DNA of 13,710 nt from NCBI GenBank assembly GCA_048527645.1, contig DBGFNI010000011.1:1-13710 (forward strand). Direction: 5' to 3'. Below, one piece after another: positions 6,879 to 13,708 of this stretch. A program made the position numbers and the translations under genes. The notes beneath the pieces were generated by a model. That model was not told the origin of the DNA and searched no databases. It saw only the letters and a list, made by a program, of their open reading frames with translations. The DNA is from HGM12669 sp048527645. Lineage in GTDB: Bacteria > Bacillota > Clostridia > Oscillospirales > CAG-272. How positions within the stretch are numbered: position 1 is the first letter of the stretch; each line of letters opens with the position of its first letter.

Positions 6879-8225
6879 TCAATATGCAATCCCCTGCCAT
6901 TTCATAGCGTCGGCAACCTTCAAAAAGCCTGCGATGTTCGCACCGGCAACCAGATTGCCTGCACAGCCGTATTCCTCTGCCGCCTGTGCGCAATTGTGAT
7001 AGATGTTGACCATGATATCATGCAGCTTGGCATCGACCTCTTCGAAGGTCCAGCTCAGGCGCTGGCTGTTCTGGCTCATCTCCAAGCCGGAGGTTGCAAC
7101 GCCGCCTGCATTGGCAGCCTTTGCCGGTCCAAACAGCACGCCGTTGGACTGGAAGACAGCAATTGCCTCGGGGGTAGAGGGCATGTTCGCACCCTCTGCA
7201 ACCGCCTTGCAGCCATTCTTCACCAGAATCTTTGCGCTCTGCTCGTCGATCTCGTTCTGCGTTGCGCAGGGCAGCGCGATGTCGCATTTCACCGTCCAGA
7301 TGCCGCTGCAGCCGGGCGTAAAGGTCGAGCCGGGTACACGCTTGGGATATTCGCTGATCCGTGCGCGCTCCACTTCCTTGATCTGCTTCACAACGTCCAG
7401 ATTGATACCCTTTTCATCCACAATATAACCGGAAGAATCGCTCAGCGCAATTACGGTGGCGCCCAGCTCCGTTGCCTTCTGGCAGGCATAAATCGCCACG
7501 TTGCCCGAGCCGGAGATCACAACCGTTTTGCCTGCAAAGGAGGAACCGTTTGCCTTCAGCATTTCCTGTGTGAAATAGCACAGACCGTAACCGGTAGCCT
7601 CTGTTCTGGCAAGAGAACCGCCGTAGGAAAGACCCTTGCCGGTGAGCACGCCGGTAAACTCATTGCGCAGACGCTTGTACTGACCGAACATATAGCCGAT
7701 TTCGCGCGCGCCGGTGCCGATATCGCCGGCGGGAACGTCTGTGTCCGCGCCGATATGCCGGCACAGCTCCGTCATAAAGCTCTGGCAGAAGCGCATGACC
7801 TCACCGTCGCTCTTGCCCTTGGGATCGAAGTCAGAGCCGCCCTTGCCGCCGCCCATAGGCAGACCGGTCAGCGAATTTTTGAAAATCTGTTCAAAGCCCA
7901 AGAACTTGATGACGGATGCGTTGACAGAGGGGTGCAGACGCAGACCGCCCTTATACGGGCCAATCGCGGAATTGAACTGATAACGGAAGCCGCGGTTTAC
8001 CTGCACCTTGCCGTTGTCATCCACCCACGACACGCGGAACTGCACGCCGCGCTCGGGCTCAACGATGCGGTCGATCACGCCTGCCTCAACCAAATCGGGG
8101 CGACGCTCCACCACGGGAGTCAGAGACTCCAAAACCTCGTATACCGCCTGCTGGAACTCAGGCTCATTGGGGTTACGCTTGCAGACGTTCTCATACACGC
8201 CTGCCAAATATGCGTTTTGAATCAT
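6879..8225 (-). CDS. gdhA: NADP-type glutamate dehydrogenase
   Basis: A 448-aa hexameric-type glutamate dehydrogenase, which interconverts 2-oxoglutarate plus ammonium and L-glutamate and is central to nitrogen assimilation or amino-acid fermentation. The substrate domain has NSAIGPYKGGLR (85-96), PMGGGKGG with the catalytic lysine K128, and PAGDIG with catalytic D168. The cofactor domain has the Rossmann motif GSGNVA (238-243) followed by SDSSG (261-265). Length and motif spacing match the bacterial 445-450 aa enzymes (K125/D165 in the Clostridium symbiosum enzyme). Cofactor preference for NADP(H) is inferred from overall similarity to GdhA and is not proven. The ATG has GAGGAG six bases upstream. 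It is monocistronic, with its own promoter at 8261-8289, and diverges from the acyl carrier protein gene. An inverted repeat upstream of its -35 suggests regulation. Confidence 0.97.
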   Translation of the reverse strand: MIQNAYLAGVYENVCKRNPNEPEFQQAVYEVLESLTPVVERRPDLVEAGVIDRIVEPERGVQFRVSWVDDNGKVQVNRGFRYQFNSAIGPYKGGLRLHPSVNASVIKFLGFEQIFKNSLTGLPMGGGKGGSDFDPKGKSDGEVMRFCQSFMTELCRHIGADTDVPAGDIGTGAREIGYMFGQYKRLRNEFTGVLTGKGLSYGGSLARTEATGYGLCYFTQEMLKANGSSFAGKTVVISGSGNVAIYACQKATELGATVIALSDSSGYIVDEKGINLDVVKQIKEVERARISEYPKRVPGSTFTPGCSGIWTVKCDIALPCATQNEIDEQSAKILVKNGCKAVAEGANMPSTPEAIAVFQSNGVLFGPAKAANAGGVATSGLEMSQNSQRLSWTFEEVDAKLHDIMVNIYHNCAQAAEEYGCAGNLVAGANIAGFLKVADAMKWQGIAY

Positions 8226-8260
8226 TGTGTTCTCCTCTTTCCTTTTTAAAGTGCAGGGTT

Positions 8261-8289
8261 ATTATACAACTTTTTCCGCCGTATTGCAA
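8261..8289 (-). promoter_or_regulatory. Sigma-A promoter of gdhA
   Basis: Leftward TTGCAA (8289-8284), a 17-bp spacer, and a perfect TATAAT (8266-8261). The expected start near 8254 gives a leader of about 30 bases carrying GAGGAG. Confidence 0.85.
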
Positions 8290-8309
8290 GAAAATTCCGA
8301 AATTTTTTT

Positions 8310-8328
8310 GGACAACGGTATTTTGTCC
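8310..8328. promoter_or_regulatory. Inverted repeat upstream of gdhA promoter, possible operator
   Basis: GGACAA and TTGTCC form a perfect 6-bp inverted repeat with a 7-bp centre. It begins 20 bp upstream of the gdhA -35 and ends 43 bp upstream of the rightward promoter at 8372. The position suits an activator or repressor site for either direction. No known regulator motif is recognised. Confidence 0.35.
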
Positions 8329-8371
8329 GTACAGCGCGCAAAAAAATGCATTCAATTTTTTTCGACAATCA

Positions 8372-8400
8372 TTGACAAAATGTGCCGATTCCTGTAAAAT
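8372..8400 (+). promoter_or_regulatory. Upstream rightward promoter (P1) before acpP
   Basis: A perfect TTGACA, a 17-bp spacer, and TAAAAT. It lies 118 bp upstream of the second rightward promoter. Transcripts from it would carry a leader of about 140 bases before acpP, or might form a short separate RNA. The segment 8401-8489 holds no coding frame with a ribosome site. It does contain a 7-bp inverted repeat, CTGCCGC (8411-8417) with GCGGCAG (8452-8458). Confidence 0.6.
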
Positions 8401-8489
8401 GAAGTGCAGTCTGCCGCATGCAGTGCGCAAAACGCTCCCCGCATCCGTCCCGCGGCAGGTATGAATCAGACATCTTTCGCATAAACCTA

Positions 8490-8518
8490 TTGACAAACGG
8501 CGCAATTTCTTATATGAT
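8490..8518 (+). promoter_or_regulatory. Proximal sigma-A promoter (P2) of acpP
   Basis: A perfect TTGACA, a 17-bp spacer, and TATGAT. The start is expected near 8525, with a leader of about 24 bases containing AAAGGAA (8530-8536) before the ATG. Confidence 0.8.
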
Positions 8519-8548
8519 AATAGCCGAAGAAAGGAATGGTCTAAAAAC

Positions 8549-8773
8549 ATGTACGAGCAATTCAAACAAATTTTAGTAGAGCAGATGAACATTGAAGAAA
8601 GCCAGATCACCGAGGACGCACAGCTGGTGGCTGATCTCGGCATCAACTCTCTGGAGCTTGCTGATCTGGTATACAACTGCGAGGAAACGCTGGGTGTTGA
8701 GATCGACGAGGACGCATATCAGAAATTTGTCACAGTGGGCGACGTCGTAAAATATTTGGAATCCCTGCAATAA
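8549..8773 (+). CDS. acpP: Acyl carrier protein
   Basis: A 74-aa acidic four-helix carrier protein. The attachment serine for 4'-phosphopantetheine is S34 in DLGINSLELADL. The usual DSL motif is NSL here, with asparagine in place of the aspartate before the serine. The following IDEDAYQKFVTVGDVVKYL matches the helix III/IV region of ACPs. It carries acyl chains as thioesters in the cytoplasm, normally for fatty-acid synthesis. It stands alone: it has its own two promoters and a terminator, and no fab, plsX, rnc or phosphopantetheinyl transferase gene is nearby. It may therefore be a second ACP with a more specialised role, or simply a relocated housekeeping copy. The ribosome site AAGGAA is 12 bases from the ATG, slightly long. 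Confidence 0.92.
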   Translation: MYEQFKQILVEQMNIEESQITEDAQLVADLGINSLELADLVYNCEETLGVEIDEDAYQKFVTVGDVVKYLESLQ

Positions 8774-8813
8774 TCTTTTCCGGCGCACAGTGCCGTATAT
8801 ACAATGCAAACAG

Positions 8814-8846
8814 AAAGCCGCTGTATGTGTGTACAGCGGCTTTTTT
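8814..8846 (+). terminator. Intrinsic terminator of acpP
   Basis: A perfect 12-bp stem (8814-8825 with 8832-8843) with a 6-base TGTGTG loop, running into six Ts (8841-8846). It lies 41 bp after the acpP stop and separates it from the carbohydrate operon. Confidence 0.95.
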
Positions 8847-8904
8847 CCGTACCCGCGTGCGCTGCGCGCCCGCTGACTTTTTTCCCCTTTTTTTGAAATA
8901 TGTC

Positions 8905-8933
8905 TTGCACGGCCGGGCGTTTTATGATAGACT
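8905..8933 (+). promoter_or_regulatory. Probable promoter of the carbohydrate operon
   Basis: TTGCAC, a 17-bp spacer, and TAGACT. Both boxes are imperfect, as expected for a regulated gene. An overlapping TATGAT (8923-8928) has no well-placed -35. The inferred start near 8940 favours the ATG at 8966 over the in-frame ATGs at 8900 and 8924. Confidence 0.45.
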
Positions 8934-8965
8934 TAAAAAAATATCTGCGGAGTGTAAAAAACTTC

Positions 8966-10588
8966 ATGAATGAAAAACATTTCAATCTCAATGCGTTTCC
9001 GGGTGATGTGTGTGCGCAGCTGAAGGCAGCGGGACAGGCGCTGCGCGAAAACCCCGGTGCAACCCTGCTGATTCCCGCCGGAGAATATCTGATTACCGAT
9101 CCGCGCGCCATGGAAATTTTGGAGCATGTATTTGCCGGTACATGGGGGCAAAATCCCCAGCCGGTGATGTTCCGCCCAGATTTTCCCTATACGATCGGGC
9201 TCGACCTGACCGGCTGCCGCGACGTGACCGTTGACGCTTACGGCGCCGTATTCAAAATACGCGGCTATATGGAACCAGTGAGCATCCGCGATGCGGAAAA
9301 TGTCACGGTGCGCGGTCTGACCGTTGACCATGACATCAAGCCTTTTTGCCGGTCTGTTCTGACCGAAGTGGAAGAAGACGGATCCGGCATCCTCACCTTT
9401 GACCCGCTGACGCCACCGGCAGAAAACATGTCCGCGCCCCGGGAGATCACCTATGACCCGAAGACAGGCGGCCTTGCGGCGCGCTTTATCGACTGGTACA
9501 GCGAAAAAGAAAAGCTGGATGAGACACATTACCGCATGCATGCCGGCTTTACCCCGGACGAGATCGGCAGAGAATTCAATTTCTGCACGACCTATCATTT
9601 CCGTCCCACCGTTCTGATCAGTCACAGCAGCAACACCCGCCTGGATGATGTGACGCTGCACAACCAGCCCGGAATGGGCATTGTCGGCTTTAAGAGCCGG
9701 GATATTTTCATCGAGCGGCTTCGCATTGTTCCCTCTCCGGGATATCACGTTTCCACCAACACGGATGCCACGCACTTTGCCTGCTGCGCCGGAACGGTAT
9801 CCATCGAGCATTCCGAGTTTCTCGGGCACGGCGACGACGCCATCAACATTCATAATTATTACTATGTCATCCGGGAAAAGCCGGCGGGCAACCGCGTGCG
9901 CATCCGCGTGGAAACGCCGGACGGCACACATTCGCAGGAGCCGGACTATCCGTTGGCAGGCTACCGACTGCGGCTGGTGGATCGCAGCACGCTGTTCCCC
10001 GTTGACACCTACACGGTTCTCGCCTCCTCCGAAGAGGAGGAATGCGAAATCACGCTGGATCATCCGCTGCCCGATTCCGGCGATTATCTGTTCGCCAATA
10101 TCACCGATCTGCCGCGCCTAATCTTCCGCTCCAACCGGGTCAGTCACCATCTGGCACGCTCCGTGCTGTGCAAGACGCACAACGCGCTGATCGAGAACAA
10201 CTATTTTCACGGCGGTACGGGAACCGCTGTTCATATCGCCGCGGAGGCATTTTGGGGTGAGGGAATCGAATCGGAAAACGTCGTGGTGCGCGGCAACACC
10301 TTTCGTGACTGCGGCTTTTGCGGCTACGGCAGGACAAACGGCGCCAGCGCTGTCAGTCTGAACATCGCCGCAACCGATCCCACCGGGGTGGGCATCCACA
10401 AAAACATCTGCATCGAGGACAACACCGTCACATGCCCGCCTGACGCCACATACATTTTCAACATTGCCAACGCGCAGCATGTGACATTGCGCCGCAACCG
10501 TTGCAGCGGTTGTGACAAAATCGCGGCAATCGCATACTGCGAGGATGTCGAAACAGACCTGAGCGAAGATCAAATTGAGCGCGGCTGA
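8966..10588 (+). CDS. GH110-like right-handed parallel beta-helix protein (putative alpha-galactosidase)
   Basis: A 540-aa protein whose short repeating strands (xVTVRGLTVDxD, VSIEHSEFLGHGDDAIN, ALIENNYFHGGTGTAV, VVVRGNTFRDCGF) show a right-handed parallel beta-helix. The N-terminal LLIPAGEYLI is the common entry turn of such folds. The stretch with THFACCAG and then DDAINIH (D290, D291), followed by a beta-barrel-like insert, and the later NYFHGG...AAEAFWGEG segment, resemble GH110 enzymes. GH110 enzymes remove alpha-1,3-linked galactose from blood-group B and Gal-alpha-1,3-Gal structures. Identity is judged by eye, so another beta-helix glycosidase or lyase remains possible. There is no signal peptide, whereas characterised GH110 proteins are usually exported, so a cytoplasmic role on imported oligosaccharides is inferred. 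The ATG at 8966 is preferred: GGAG lies 13 bases upstream (long) and the earlier ATGs overlap the promoter. It is followed after 48 bp by the GH31 gene with no terminator between, so the two form an operon. Confidence 0.7.
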   Translation: MNEKHFNLNAFPGDVCAQLKAAGQALRENPGATLLIPAGEYLITDPRAMEILEHVFAGTWGQNPQPVMFRPDFPYTIGLDLTGCRDVTVDAYGAVFKIRGYMEPVSIRDAENVTVRGLTVDHDIKPFCRSVLTEVEEDGSGILTFDPLTPPAENMSAPREITYDPKTGGLAARFIDWYSEKEKLDETHYRMHAGFTPDEIGREFNFCTTYHFRPTVLISHSSNTRLDDVTLHNQPGMGIVGFKSRDIFIERLRIVPSPGYHVSTNTDATHFACCAGTVSIEHSEFLGHGDDAINIHNYYYVIREKPAGNRVRIRVETPDGTHSQEPDYPLAGYRLRLVDRSTLFPVDTYTVLASSEEEECEITLDHPLPDSGDYLFANITDLPRLIFRSNRVSHHLARSVLCKTHNALIENNYFHGGTGTAVHIAAEAFWGEGIESENVVVRGNTFRDCGFCGYGRTNGASAVSLNIAATDPTGVGIHKNICIEDNTVTCPPDATYIFNIANAQHVTLRRNRCSGCDKIAAIAYCEDVETDLSEDQIERG

Positions 10589-10636
10589 CCTGCCGCACCT
10601 GCCATGCCGTACAGCAGAGAAACGGAGAATAATCAT

Positions 10637-12922
10637 ATGTACATTTTTAAAACCGAAACCAACCAATATCAGATTCGCGCCGTCGCGCCCGGCATCTTCC
10701 GGATTATGGTCTCCGACGGCGGCCGCTTTCGCGAATCGCTGCTCTCCCGCTATCATATTCTGGAGGAGCCCGGCGATTTGGAGGGCACCGTCAAGGAAAC
10801 CAAAACGAAATACACGCTGACGGTCGGTCACGCTTCCGTGACCATCGACAAGAAAAAGAACACCGCCGCCTTTCAAAGTCAGGGGCTGAAAAGTCCTCTG
10901 CTCATTCAAATGAGCGGTGCGGGGGGACAGACCTACCGCAACAACGGCTTCCGCCTCAGCATCCCGCTCGCGCAGGACGAGCGGCTGTTCGGCATCGGAG
11001 ATGAAGCGCGGCAGAGCATTGCACGCCGCGGCACGGTTGCAGAGCTGAACACCGTGAACATCCGCGCCTACGGCCCCATCCCCTATGTGGTGAGCACCGC
11101 CGGCTATTCCCTTCTGGTCAACAGCACCTACCCGCAGACCTATGATATGGGATCGGCAAACCCGGATCAGATGGTGCTCGACAGCCCCAAGGGCGGCATG
11201 GACTATTATGTGTTCCTGCCGCAGAGCGGCAGCGTGCTGGACAGCGTCAAGCTGTACACCGAGGTCGCCGGAAAGCCCACCATGATGCCCAAATCCTTCT
11301 ACGGCATGACCTTCGTCATGAACGAAATGACCGATCAGCGCGCCATGCTGTATGACTGCAAGGAGTTTCGCCGCGAGGACATCCCCTGTGACATGATCGG
11401 ACTGGAGCCGCAGTGGATGAGCGAAATGTACGATTTCACAGTGGACAAAAAATGGGGCAAAGAGCGCTTTCGCCTCAACGAATGGCTGCCGGAAAACAAT
11501 TCCGACGAACAGACCTTCTACAACGCGCTGAAAAACATGGGCTTCAAGATGAGCCTGTGGCTGTGCATCAATTACGATCTGCTTTGGGAAGAGGAACGCC
11601 GGATCGGCAACGAAACGCCCGATCCCAACATTGAGTATTCCTTCGAGGGCGCAAAAATACTGGATCCTCACTTTTCCAACGCGGTATATATCGACGAGAT
11701 CACCAAGCGCGAGGAGCCCTGGTTTGACCACCTGAAGAAATTTGTGGACAACGGCGCTTCCGCCTTCAAGCTCGACGCCTGCACGCAGGTGCTGCATCAC
11801 CCCGACCGCATGTGGGGCGGGAAGTATTTTGACGACGAGGTGCACAACGTATACCCCGTTCTCTACGCACGGCAGATGAAGGAGGGCTTTGAAGCGCACA
11901 CCAAGGGACGCCGCGCGCTGATCTATACCCCCTGCGTTTATGCCGGACTGCAAAAGTATGCCGCTTCCTGGGCGGGCGACACGGGCGGCGGCTTTGACAC
12001 CGTTATCGCCATGCTCAATTTCGCATTTTGCGCACACACCAATGTCACCTGCGATATGGATCCCACCCCACAGGGGCTGCACTACGGCTTTTTCTCGCCG
12101 TGGGTGCAGTATATGGGCTGGAACAACTGGCTGCAGCCGTGGTTTTTGACGGAGGAAATGGAGGACATGGTGCGGTATTACGGCAAGCTGCGCTCCGCGC
12201 TGTTCCCCTATATCTACTCCACCGCGCATCAGGCAAACCGAACCGGCGTGCCGATTGTGCGTCCGCTCTCGATGATGTATCCCGACGTGCCCGCCTACGA
12301 CGATGTGAAGAACATGTATCTGTTCGGCGACGCCTTTTTGGTCGGCGTGTTCGACATGGAGCTGACGCTGCCAAAGGGCACCTGGATCGACTATTTCACG
12401 GGAGAGGAATATCAGGGGGGCGTCACGCTGTCCTATGACGTGCCCAAGGGCCGCGGCGGTGCGCTTTTCGTCAAAGCGGGAAGCATCATTCCGATGATGG
12501 AGCCGCAGAAATGGATCGAACGGGTGCAGCCTGACCATTACACCTTGCAGCTCTACGCGGGCGGCGACTGCGCCTTCACGCTCACTGACGACGACGGCTT
12601 GACCAATGACTATCTCAACGGCGCGACAGCCACCACCGAAATCGCCATGGAAAACACCGACGCGCACGGCTGTACTCTGTATCTGGGCAAGCGCGAGGGC
12701 ACCTATTCCGGCCGCGTCAAGGATGAAACCGCGCAAAACTCCGACCCGGACATCCACGGCATCGGACCGGTGGAATCCTTCACCGTGCGGTTCTGTAACC
12801 GTGCGATTAAGCAGGTCACCCGCAACGGTGAGCAGATCGCGGTGGCGGACAACGCCTTTGTCATTCCCGCCGCGCTTCATGCCGCTGCCGACCTTCGCTA
12901 CACCGTCACCTTCTGCGACTGA
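10637..12922 (+). CDS. Glycoside hydrolase family 31 enzyme (alpha-glycosidase)
   Basis: A 761-aa retaining alpha-glycosidase in GH31 layout: an N-terminal mutarotase-like beta-sandwich (about 1-215), a (beta/alpha)8 barrel from MPKSFYG (about 217) to about 540, and C-terminal beta-domains with the family PIVRPLSMMYP...LFGDAFLVGV segment (about 538-575) and a late DDDGLTNDYLNG strand. The catalytic nucleophile is D380 in FKLDA and the acid/base is D448 in SWAGDTGG. Family members cut alpha-glucosides, alpha-xylosides, alpha-galactosides or alpha-GalNAc. In this enzyme the usual 'D' of the IPxDxxxLD segment is E (IPCDMIGLEPQW), marking a branch whose substrate I cannot assign. There is no signal peptide, so it should be cytoplasmic. 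The ATG at 10637 is chosen because GGAG lies nine bases upstream; an in-frame ATG at 10604 lacks such a site. It is second in the operon after the GH110-like gene, which suggests sequential trimming of the same oligosaccharide. Confidence 0.92.
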   Translation: MYIFKTETNQYQIRAVAPGIFRIMVSDGGRFRESLLSRYHILEEPGDLEGTVKETKTKYTLTVGHASVTIDKKKNTAAFQSQGLKSPLLIQMSGAGGQTYRNNGFRLSIPLAQDERLFGIGDEARQSIARRGTVAELNTVNIRAYGPIPYVVSTAGYSLLVNSTYPQTYDMGSANPDQMVLDSPKGGMDYYVFLPQSGSVLDSVKLYTEVAGKPTMMPKSFYGMTFVMNEMTDQRAMLYDCKEFRREDIPCDMIGLEPQWMSEMYDFTVDKKWGKERFRLNEWLPENNSDEQTFYNALKNMGFKMSLWLCINYDLLWEEERRIGNETPDPNIEYSFEGAKILDPHFSNAVYIDEITKREEPWFDHLKKFVDNGASAFKLDACTQVLHHPDRMWGGKYFDDEVHNVYPVLYARQMKEGFEAHTKGRRALIYTPCVYAGLQKYAASWAGDTGGGFDTVIAMLNFAFCAHTNVTCDMDPTPQGLHYGFFSPWVQYMGWNNWLQPWFLTEEMEDMVRYYGKLRSALFPYIYSTAHQANRTGVPIVRPLSMMYPDVPAYDDVKNMYLFGDAFLVGVFDMELTLPKGTWIDYFTGEEYQGGVTLSYDVPKGRGGALFVKAGSIIPMMEPQKWIERVQPDHYTLQLYAGGDCAFTLTDDDGLTNDYLNGATATTEIAMENTDAHGCTLYLGKREGTYSGRVKDETAQNSDPDIHGIGPVESFTVRFCNRAIKQVTRNGEQIAVADNAFVIPAALHAAADLRYTVTFCD

Positions 12923-12947
12923 CGGCGGCTTGTGTCTCATATCTCAT

Positions 12948-12991
12948 AATATCACCCCGCGCCGCATACAGTGGCGTGAGGTGATATTTTT
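12948..12991 (+). terminator. Terminator-like hairpin overlapping the next gene's start
   Basis: AATATCACC (12948-12956) pairs with GGTGATATT (12980-12988). Beyond one mismatch, CGCGCC (12958-12963) pairs with GGCGTG (12973-12978), including one G-T pair. Ts follow to 12991. It lies 25 bp after the GH31 stop, so it probably ends that operon. Its right arm contains the GAGGTGA ribosome site and abuts the TTG start of the next gene. Confidence 0.8.
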
Positions 12992-13637
12992 GTCTTTAAC
13001 CGCGCCAAGCGTATACAGCCGTTATTACACACGGGAAAGCGACGACGGCGGCCCCGGCCGTCTGCGTCTGTGCTGGCTGCAAAGCGAGCCGGAGCGAACG
13101 ATCGAGGACAGTCTGCCCCCCTGCTTGCTGCCGCTGCGCAGACGGGACAGGCGTGCCGCGCCGGCACAGATCTTTTTCAAGCAGCTGGATGTGCATATTC
13201 TGTCCCTGTGCCAACGTCAGCTGCAAGCCTTTCAAAGCAACGGGAGCAAGTATGCCGGCACCGCCGTCACGCTGCTTTTCACGCCGGGCATCTGGACGGA
13301 CAGCTGCGTCAGCTATTATTGGGAGGAGCAAATCTGGCGCGGCCGCGAGCGCGTGTTTTTCCGTCGCCGCGGCGAGGTCTGGGATGTGTCGCAAGGAACA
13401 CTGCTCCCGGCAGGGACGGCATTTCCGGCAGAATATAAAGCCTTCTGTTCCTACTGCAAGAAATCGGCTCTGCCGCACCCCGCGCAGAATCACTATTATG
13501 TGCGCGCAGACGGCACGCCGGTGTTTTTCGCCCTGCTCCCCGCGGCGGCGTCTCACGCCCGTTACCGCCCGCCGATTCTCGAATTTACCGCGCCCCTTCC
13601 CGATGCAGAGTCCTCAAAAACAGACCGCGCGCCGTGA
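12990..13637 (+). CDS. Hypothetical protein, unrecognised family
   Basis: A 215-aa protein with no signal peptide or membrane helix. It is rich in arginine and aromatic residues, especially over residues 105-135 (SYYWEEQIWRGRERVFFRRR). Residues 90-135 and 168-198 look like paired beta-strands (AVTLLFTPGIW; YYVRADGTPVFFALLP). The layout distantly recalls RsiV/DUF3298-type extracytoplasmic domains, but this is weak. The best start is TTG at 12990, with GAGGTGA (12978-12984) upstream. A GTG at 12981 lies inside that ribosome site and is less likely. The open frame extends leftward into the GH31 gene, but that part is only shadow. Its start is embedded in the hairpin that follows the GH31 gene, so expression may depend on read-through and on unfolding of the hairpin by ribosomes. 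No promoter of its own is apparent. A 73-bp gap follows, containing the promoter at 13680. Confidence 0.65.
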   Translation: MSLTAPSVYSRYYTRESDDGGPGRLRLCWLQSEPERTIEDSLPPCLLPLRRRDRRAAPAQIFFKQLDVHILSLCQRQLQAFQSNGSKYAGTAVTLLFTPGIWTDSCVSYYWEEQIWRGRERVFFRRRGEVWDVSQGTLLPAGTAFPAEYKAFCSYCKKSALPHPAQNHYYVRADGTPVFFALLPAAASHARYRPPILEFTAPLPDAESSKTDRAP

Positions 13638-13679
13638 GCTTCTTCGGTTTATGTTTACATTATTCCCGATGGATCGTTG

Positions 13680-13708
13680 TTGCAATTTCACACGAAGTGT
13701 GATAAAAT
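13680..13708 (+). promoter_or_regulatory. Promoter with palindromic operator in its spacer
   Basis: TTGCAA (13680-13685), a 17-bp spacer, and TAAAAT (13703-13708). The last 15 bases of the spacer (13688-13702) are the perfect inverted repeat TCACAC-GAA-GTGTGA. It should drive a rightward gene just beyond the window. A repressor bound there would block RNA polymerase. Confidence 0.7.

Noticed and set aside
5492..6889. A 465-codon minus-strand open frame over serS
   Set aside because: It is antisense to an unmistakable serS, crosses the bidirectional terminator, and contains no family features.
6672..8249. A 525-codon plus-strand open frame over gdhA
   Set aside because: It is antisense to gdhA and starts inside serS. 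The shadow arises from codon bias.
8399..8464. A 21-codon reading frame right after promoter P1
   Set aside because: Its ATG overlaps the -10 box and it has no ribosome site, so it would not be on the transcript.
8933..10063. A 376-codon minus-strand open frame over the GH110-like gene
   Set aside because: It has no recognisable motif. The opposite strand shows clear beta-helix repeats with good operon context.
10118..12940. A 940-codon open frame on the minus strand
   Set aside because: It lies antisense to the GH31 gene and the end of the GH110-like gene, both of which have clear family motifs. The translation has no recognisable domain. It is a by-product of GC-rich codon usage.
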